Below, piece after piece: positions 58,720-64,000 of a stretch of 64,000 bases of DNA (position 1 is its first letter; each line of letters begins with the position of its first letter). This stretch comes from Corallococcus sp. NCRR (GTDB taxonomy: Bacteria > Myxococcota > Myxococcia > Myxococcales > Myxococcaceae), in NCBI RefSeq assembly GCF_026965535.1, contig NZ_CP114039.1:4526001-4590000 (forward strand), read 5' to 3'. A program made the position numbers and the translations under genes. The notes beneath the pieces were generated by a model. That model did not search any database, was not told where the DNA came from, and saw only the letters and a program-made list of their open reading frames with translations.

Positions 58720-60612
58720 TCAGGTGTCCGAGACGCCTTGCGCGGCCCGCCGCCTTCGCGCCCTGCGAAGCCGGCCCAGCGCCCAGGCCGCCGAGAGCAA
58801 TGCTCCCGTCATGGAGACGCCTGGGGCCGCGCCGCAGCCTCCGTTGCCCTGCCCGCCCGGCTCTCCCGGACCGCCTGGGACCTGCGGCTCCAGGGGCCTG
58901 GTCGCCGGCTGCTCACCCATGCGCGGGGCGTACGGGTTGGCTCCGATCAGTTCCCCGTAGCGCTGGATGAGCCGCAGCCGCGCCGCATCGAACGCGGCGC
59001 CGTCATCCGGCACCTGCGACGCGGTGGGAAGCAGCTCCCTTGCCACCTGGCGCGCGAAAGCCGGGTCTCCCGCGTCACTCACCGCCTTGAGCCATTCATA
59101 GTCCTGCATGCCCTGGCGGATGAGCTTCAGGCGCAGGGACGCCACCGGCACGTCTGTCTTTCCGCCAATGGCCGCGGGCGTGCCTGGGTAGAACAGCGTC
59201 CCGTCCCCGTTGCCACCGTAGTGGTTCTGGTTCGTCCACGCGGTGGGGAGCATGGCCCCTGTCTCGTAGTACAGCTCGCCCTTGCAGCCGAGGAGGAAGG
59301 ACAACCACTCCATCGCGCGGGCCTTCGTCGAGGGAGCGTCCACCATGTATGACGGCCAGCCTGCCCCCGGCCGGGTCTCCGGCATGGGGACATCCGCCCC
59401 GCAGCCGTGGCTCAGGCAACTCTGATACATCCACAACTCCGTTCCGGGACGCGAGAGGAAGGCCGCGTACGTCTGGCTCTGGTCTCCCGCGAACTCCGGT
59501 TGCGTGCCCTCCAGGTGGTTCACGATGGGCACCACGATGTCCACCAGGGACTCCAGGCCGTTGAGCCTCAGCTGGAGGGAGTTCACCGTCAGCAGGGTGC
59601 GAAGTCCGGGCGCTACCTGCCGCACCAGCGTCCCGGCGGCTCGCGTCTGCTGGAAGGTGGCCACGTCGAACGGCTCATCGCCAATCTTCGCGTGGGCCCG
59701 GTCCATCCAGCCGCGCTCGCTCATGTGCCCCGCGAAGTCCGCCAGGCCCCCGGCCGTGAGCAGGCCCGTGTATTCCACGCTCGTCATCCGCGCGCCGGGC
59801 AGCCGCGTCGGCGCGGTGCCATCCAGGTACGGTCCCCACGTCGCGTCGAACCCGCTCCATGCCTGGGGCCCGGCCCCGCTCAGGAAGAGCCGGGGCTGCG
59901 TGATGCGGTGCTCCAGCGACAGCTGCTGGTAGCGCGCGAGCAGCGGCTGCAGCTCGGCGGGCGAGCAGTCATCCCGGCCCAGGTGCGCGCGGCACACCTG
60001 CGTCGGCAACATGGAGAACGATGAGGCCAGCGAGGACGTGCTCGGCATCACCGCGTCCACCACCGTCAGCCTCGCGGTCACCTGCCGCTGGAAGCCGCCT
60101 TCCGCCTCCACCGTCACCGTGCCCGTGTATTCACCCGGCGGCGCGTCCTTGGGCACGTGCACGTCCACCCAGAGGGCTCGCGCCTCGCGCGCGGGCACGT
60201 CGAAGGGGAAGGCGTTGCGCTGCTCCCTGGCGATTTCATCCGTGTCCGGCACCAGCCCGTCCGGCCACCGCCCCACCGGCTGCCCGGGTTCGGAAGGCTG
60301 CAAGACGGTGAGGTAGGCCTGCCGGTAAAGCGTCACGTCCGGCCCCGTCAGCGTCGTGGGCCCCTCCAATGAGGGCAGGCGGGCGCGCACGCCCCGCAGG
60401 CCCAGGTCACCGCCGTGCAACGCCACCTGGAAGGAGGCGAACTCATTGCGCGCGGCGGTGAATCGTACCTCGGTGCTGCTCCCCGGGGCGGTGTCGTCGG
60501 GACGGACCTTCACCATCATCCCTTCGCCCCACACCACTGGGTCCGCCGCGTACACCGGCCAGGCGGCGGATAACGCCAGCCATCCGAGTCCACAGTGTCG
60601 AAGTGCCAGCAT
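58720..60612 (-). CDS. DUF4091-type secreted protein with MYXO-CTERM-like tail
   Basis: 630 aa from the ATG at 60612. Signal peptide (LGWLALSAAWPVYA). The body (YRQAYLTVLQPSEPGQPVGRW, LWVDVHVPKDAPPGEYTGTV) and the C-terminal part (LRLKLIRQGMQDYEWLKAVSDAG) match DUF4091, a family near glycoside hydrolase 123. The end (GNGGCGAAPG, one hydrophobic helix, then RLRRARRRR) resembles a MYXO-CTERM sorting signal with its Gly-Cys-rich motif. Confidence 0.72.
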   Translation of the reverse strand: MLALRHCGLGWLALSAAWPVYAADPVVWGEGMMVKVRPDDTAPGSSTEVRFTAARNEFASFQVALHGGDLGLRGVRARLPSLEGPTTLTGPDVTLYRQAYLTVLQPSEPGQPVGRWPDGLVPDTDEIAREQRNAFPFDVPAREARALWVDVHVPKDAPPGEYTGTVTVEAEGGFQRQVTARLTVVDAVMPSTSSLASSFSMLPTQVCRAHLGRDDCSPAELQPLLARYQQLSLEHRITQPRLFLSGAGPQAWSGFDATWGPYLDGTAPTRLPGARMTSVEYTGLLTAGGLADFAGHMSERGWMDRAHAKIGDEPFDVATFQQTRAAGTLVRQVAPGLRTLLTVNSLQLRLNGLESLVDIVVPIVNHLEGTQPEFAGDQSQTYAAFLSRPGTELWMYQSCLSHGCGADVPMPETRPGAGWPSYMVDAPSTKARAMEWLSFLLGCKGELYYETGAMLPTAWTNQNHYGGNGDGTLFYPGTPAAIGGKTDVPVASLRLKLIRQGMQDYEWLKAVSDAGDPAFARQVARELLPTASQVPDDGAAFDAARLRLIQRYGELIGANPYAPRMGEQPATRPLEPQVPGGPGEPGGQGNGGCGAAPGVSMTGALLSAAWALGRLRRARRRRAAQGVSDT

Positions 60613-60812
60613 GGGGAATGAATGCGCACGGGCCGTGTGTGGCTCCAAGCCTCCCGGCTGTCCCGTCATCCGTGCCCGCCAGCGCTCCCTGGCCCGGATG
60701 CCGGCGGACGGCCTCATGGGCAGACACGCCAGGTCGCTGATGGCCTGCTTCCACGTCTGGTCGGGTAAGGTGCGCGCTTCGACTGACGGCGTGAAGCCTG
60801 GGGAGATTGCCG

Positions 60813-62954
60813 GTGGATGTCAGGGAATGGCGGGTGCGGGTCCTGGGGCTGGCGCAGCTGTGCGGCCCCGATGGTCAACGGGTGCGGCTGGAGCGGCGCA
60901 GCGCGGCGCTGCTGGCGTGGCTGGCATTGCAGGGGCCCTCGCCCAAGTTCGCGCTCGCGTCCCTCCTGTGGCCGGACTCGCCGCCCACGACCGTGCGCGG
61001 CAACCTGCGGCAGTTGCTGCGCCGCCTGCGGGTCGCCACGGGGGAGGCGTCCCTGGTGGAGGGCGACACCGACCGGTTGGCTTTGGTCTCGCCGTCATCC
61101 GTGGACGCCGCGTGCCTCAAGGCCGCCGCGGAGGCCCGTGCCCACGTGGAGGCCCTGGCGTGTGTCGACGCCGAAGGCGGCACGTTGCTGGCCGGCTTCG
61201 ACTTCGATGATTGTCCGGAGCTCGCGCGCTGGCTGGACGGCGCCCGCGCGGGCATCGAGGGATGGGTGCGCGAGGCGCGCGAGGCCCACATCGCCCAGCT
61301 CACCGCCGCGGGGGACTGGACCGCCGCCCTGGGACTCGCGCAGGCGTGGGCGCGGCAGGAGCCCGAATCCGAGCAGGCCGGCCGCCACCTCATCCGGCTG
61401 CACTACCTGCAGGGGGACCGGGGCGCCGCGCTCGCGGCCTTCGAGCACCTGCGCGACGTGCTGGACCGGGAGCTGGGCGTCACCCCCATGCCGGAGACGT
61501 TCGCGCTGGTGCGGGAGGTGGAGCAGGCCCCGCCGCGTTCGCGCGCCGCTCCCGGTTCCCGGCCCTCGCTGCCCCTGTCCGTGCTGCGCCCTCCGGTGCT
61601 GGTGGGCCGGGACGCGGCGTGGCGGCAGTTGGAGGCTGGCTGGGAGGCGGGCCAGATGCTGTTCATCTCCGGGGAGCCCGGCAGCGGCAAGACGCGGCTG
61701 GCGGAGGAGTTCGCGGCCACGCAGGGCCGCTGGGGGCGTATCGAGGCCCGAGCGGGAGACCGGGACGTGCCGTTCGCCTCCCAGGCGCGCGCCTTCCGCA
61801 CGCAGCTGCGGCGCTGGCCGGACGTGAAGCTGCCGGACTGGGTGCGCACCGAGCTGTCTCGCATCCTCCCCGAATTGGGGGATGCCCGGCTGTTGCCTCC
61901 GCTGGCCTCCGAGGCCGGCACGCTGCGCTTCTATGACGCCATCGTGGCGGCGCTCCAACTGCTCCACGAGCACGAGGACATCAGCGTCGCGGACGACGTG
62001 CAGTACTGGGACGCGGCCAGCGCCCGGGCCTTCATCTTCGCGCTCTCCCGGCTGGCCGACACCGTCCCGCCGGGCGCACGCAGCCTGCGCTTCATCGACT
62101 GCTATCGACGGGGGGAGCTGTCCCCCGAGACGCGGACGCTCGTGGCGGGGCTCGTCGAAGCGGGCCTGGCGCGCATCGTGGAGGTGGACGCCCTGACGGA
62201 CGAGGACGTGAAGCGCATGGTGGCGGGCATGGGGCTGCCGGGCGCGGAGGCGCACGTGGAGGCCCTGGCCCGCTACACGGGCGGCAATCCCCTGTACGTG
62301 GTGGAGACGCTCAAGCACCTGCTGGAGACGGACTCGCTCCAGCGTGAGTGGCCCCAGCGGCTGCCACCTCCGGGGCGCGTGGGGCCGCTCATCCAGCGGC
62401 GTCTGGAGGGGCTGTCCCCGCTGGCGCTCCAGTGCGCGCGGCTCGCGGCGCTGGCGGGGGCCTTCTTCCGGACCCCGCTCGTGGCCGGGGGGCTCCAGGT
62501 GAAGCCAGCAGAGGCGCACGAGGCGCTCACGGAGCTGGAGGCGGCCCAGGTGCTGATGGGCGAGCGCTTCAGCCACGACCTGGTGATGGAGGCGGTCCTG
62601 GCCGGTATGGGGCCCGGCGAGGAGCGCGTGCTGCACGCCCGGCTCGCCACGGTGTTCGAGGAGGACGGCGCGCCCTCCATCCTGTTGGCGCACCACTGGC
62701 TCGGGGCCGGACGGACGGAGCGGGCACTGCCCCACCTGCTGGCGTCCGCGCGCTCCGACGAACAGGTCCTGCCGCCCGAACTGGCGGCGGAGCACTACGC
62801 GCGGGCCGCGTCCCTCATGCTGTCGCTGGGACAGCACGAGGACGCCGTGCAGGCGCGGGCCGCCGAGGCGCGCTGCCGGCTCCAGGCCACCCCGGCGGGC
62901 GTCCTCACCCCCGGGCCCGCGGCGGGCCCGGGTGCTCGAGGCCGCCGCGGCTGA
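60813..62954 (+). CDS. SARP/AfsR-like regulator with AAA ATPase domain
   Basis: 713 aa from the GTG at 60813 (a TTG at 60807 is also in frame). The N-terminus is an OmpR-like winged helix (RSAALLAWLALQG, LWPDSPPTTVRGNLRQLLRRLR), then a BTAD domain (residues about 95-230, ending HLIRLHYLQGDRGAALAAFEHLRDVLDREL). An AAA/NTPase domain follows with Walker A GEPGSGKT near residue 287 and DDVQYWD as Walker B. The C-terminus is helical. Divergent from the DUF4091 gene. Confidence 0.82.
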   Translation: MDVREWRVRVLGLAQLCGPDGQRVRLERRSAALLAWLALQGPSPKFALASLLWPDSPPTTVRGNLRQLLRRLRVATGEASLVEGDTDRLALVSPSSVDAACLKAAAEARAHVEALACVDAEGGTLLAGFDFDDCPELARWLDGARAGIEGWVREAREAHIAQLTAAGDWTAALGLAQAWARQEPESEQAGRHLIRLHYLQGDRGAALAAFEHLRDVLDRELGVTPMPETFALVREVEQAPPRSRAAPGSRPSLPLSVLRPPVLVGRDAAWRQLEAGWEAGQMLFISGEPGSGKTRLAEEFAATQGRWGRIEARAGDRDVPFASQARAFRTQLRRWPDVKLPDWVRTELSRILPELGDARLLPPLASEAGTLRFYDAIVAALQLLHEHEDISVADDVQYWDAASARAFIFALSRLADTVPPGARSLRFIDCYRRGELSPETRTLVAGLVEAGLARIVEVDALTDEDVKRMVAGMGLPGAEAHVEALARYTGGNPLYVVETLKHLLETDSLQREWPQRLPPPGRVGPLIQRRLEGLSPLALQCARLAALAGAFFRTPLVAGGLQVKPAEAHEALTELEAAQVLMGERFSHDLVMEAVLAGMGPGEERVLHARLATVFEEDGAPSILLAHHWLGAGRTERALPHLLASARSDEQVLPPELAAEHYARAASLMLSLGQHEDAVQARAAEARCRLQATPAGVLTPGPAAGPGARGRRG

Positions 62955-62960
62955 GCTTCA
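62944..62960 (+). repeat. 17-bp direct repeat, left of the diiron gene
   Basis: GCCGCGGCTGAGCTTCA, overlapping the stop of the SARP gene. Identical to 63980-63996. Confidence 0.7.
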
Positions 62961-62967
62961 AACCGGC

Positions 62968-63891
62968 TCAGGCGCAGTAGTACGTCGGGGCCAGCTCCAG
63001 CACGCGCTGCTCCGCGACGGGTGAGAGCGCGCGCAGGCGGGAGAGGAAGAGGGGGGCCTTCATTCCCATCCCGATGAAACCCCAGACATACGAACGCTCC
63101 TGGGACTCGGACAATTGCTGGCGTTCGGCGGGCGTGAACGTGCGCCCCACCGCCTTCTCCAGCGTCTGGAGATCCAGCGCGAGCTGCGCGTTCAGGGTGC
63201 CGCGCAACGCCTGGAGCAGCTCCGCGTACTCGGTCAGGGCCGCGTCCAGGGCTTCGGGCGCCTGCGCGAGGATCTTCTGGGCCTCCAGGAAGTCCAGACG
63301 GGTGTGCTGCGCCTCTTCCAGCCAGTGGTGCTTGAGCAGGTTGCAGAACAGCGGATCCAACGTCTCGTCTTTGTTTCCGCGAACCGTTTCCTGGTAGTGC
63401 TGCTGCGTCATCAGCTCCATGTGCAGGTTGAAGATCAGCACGCCCAGGTTCGACTTCGCCATGATGGCCCGGGCCACCTCGACCTGGTTGTCGAGCAGGG
63501 CGGGGGCGACCTTGAAGCCCTTCGCGAACGCGCCGGTGAAGCGCGCGAAGAGCTGCTGGTGCTTCAGCTCCTCCTCGGTGAAGCGCAGCAGCGCCCGCAT
63601 GTGCGTCCCGTTCCCGTGAAGCTCCAGGCTGGCGCGCTGGGCGGCCAGGGCGACGGCGTACTCCTCCAGGAACAGGAACAGGTGCGCGTAGCTGTTGGAG
63701 CGGATGTGATTCAACATCAGCCGCTCCTCCGCGCTCAGGAAGGAAATGGCTTCCGTTCCGGTCAGCGCGTCCGAAAGGAACCGGTGGCTGAAGTCGAGCA
63801 CGGTGTCCCTGGGCAACAGCTCATCCAGACGCCAGGACACCCGTTCGGAACTCTGGATACAGGACTGGTACTCATGGGTTTGATTGAGCAT
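62968..63891 (-). CDS. Diiron oxygenase-like (ferritin-like/AurF-type) protein
   Basis: 307 aa from the ATG at 63891 (a TTG 36 bp upstream is possible). E-x(2)-H motifs in FTEEELKHQQLFARF and HWLEEAQHTRLDF, plus Glu and His in NLHMELMTQQHY, fit a four-helix diiron carboxylate site like that of AurF-type N-oxygenases. It has aromatic and His-rich helices. The flanking 17-bp repeats suggest it moved as a unit. Confidence 0.65.
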   Translation of the reverse strand: MLNQTHEYQSCIQSSERVSWRLDELLPRDTVLDFSHRFLSDALTGTEAISFLSAEERLMLNHIRSNSYAHLFLFLEEYAVALAAQRASLELHGNGTHMRALLRFTEEELKHQQLFARFTGAFAKGFKVAPALLDNQVEVARAIMAKSNLGVLIFNLHMELMTQQHYQETVRGNKDETLDPLFCNLLKHHWLEEAQHTRLDFLEAQKILAQAPEALDAALTEYAELLQALRGTLNAQLALDLQTLEKAVGRTFTPAERQQLSESQERSYVWGFIGMGMKAPLFLSRLRALSPVAEQRVLELAPTYYCA

Positions 63892-63940
63892 TGATGAATC
63901 AAACGGGTTTTCCCTGCCTTGGGTCAATGGGTGGAAGTCT

Positions 63941-64000
63941 TCACCCCTGGGCCAACAGCAGACCCAGCCGCTCGCGGTAGCCGCGGCTGAGCTTCAGCGT
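63941..64000 (-). CDS. LytTR-type regulator, C-terminal fragment (cut by right edge)
   Basis: Only the last 19 residues (TLKLSRGYRERLGLLLAQG) are inside the window. The LSRGYRERL motif matches the end of LytTR DNA-binding domains of response regulators. The rest lies beyond the window. Confidence 0.5.
   Translation of the reverse strand, partial: TLKLSRGYRERLGLLLAQG
63980..63996 (+). repeat. 17-bp direct repeat, right of the diiron gene
   Basis: Second copy of GCCGCGGCTGAGCTTCA, inside the LytTR-type fragment. Confidence 0.7.

Overview
The window is high-GC DNA from a myxobacterium, probably family Myxococcaceae (Corallococcus, Myxococcus or a relative). The evidence is codon bias, an sce7726-family protein, a MYXO-CTERM-like protein tail, an AfsR/SARP-type regulator and many lipoproteins. 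About three quarters of it (left edge to about 48.46 kb) is one large siphovirus-type prophage whose left end lies outside the window. The remainder (48.46-64 kb) is host chromosome.

Prophage, left to right. (1) 0-7.2 kb, rightward and tightly overlapped: two DNA methyltransferases (the first cut by the window edge), a replication initiator, a DnaC-like helicase loader, zinc-knuckle/HTH mini-proteins, a SLOG protein, HNH and VRR-type nucleases, and a phage sigma factor. (2) 7.2-8.2 kb: a control/terminator region with small ORFs. (3) 8.2-11.8 kb, leftward: a lysis/accessory block with small membrane proteins, an Acb2-like candidate anti-CBASS protein and an NlpC/P60 endopeptidase. An AT-richer MltR-like gene is inserted on the other strand. 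(4) 12.1-28.5 kb, rightward: small and large terminase, portal, protease plus acidic scaffold-like region, major capsid protein, connectors, tail tube, tail chaperones with a -1 frameshift site, tape measure and tail-tip proteins. A secreted Cys-rich gene is inserted antisense between terminase and portal. (5) 28.5-30.2 kb, leftward: a lipoprotein, a zinc protein and a second sigma factor. (6) 30.7-46.2 kb: a mosaic of two BRO-type antirepressor paralogues, a pseudokinase-like membrane protein, RHH proteins, a TIR-domain gene flanked by 25-bp direct repeats, many small unknowns, a MazG-like protein, an out-of-place lipoprotein amidohydrolase, a possible annealing protein, a large operator-like palindrome and an sce7726 nuclease-like gene. 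(7) 46.9-48.5 kb: an excisionase-like protein and a tyrosine integrase reading into tRNA-Asp, the likely attachment site.

Host part: tRNA-Asp and tRNA-Val, a small membrane protein, a Spy/CpxP-like protein, a three-gene envelope operon (AsmA-like, lipoprotein, PD40/TPR protein), an HExxH protein with a lipoprotein, a DUF4091 protein, a SARP/AAA regulator, a diiron oxygenase-like protein and the tail of a LytTR-type regulator.

The strongest unexplained signals are these. A repeated GCCCCTTCT element usually makes a mini-hairpin directly abutting the start codon; it is found only before late and lysis genes, on both strands, in a phage that carries two sigma factors. The TIR gene sits between perfect 25-bp repeats. 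There is an Acb2-like protein in the lysis block. A 15-bp-arm palindrome sits between divergent genes next to an RHH protein. All functional names come from reading translations by eye; no database search was run.
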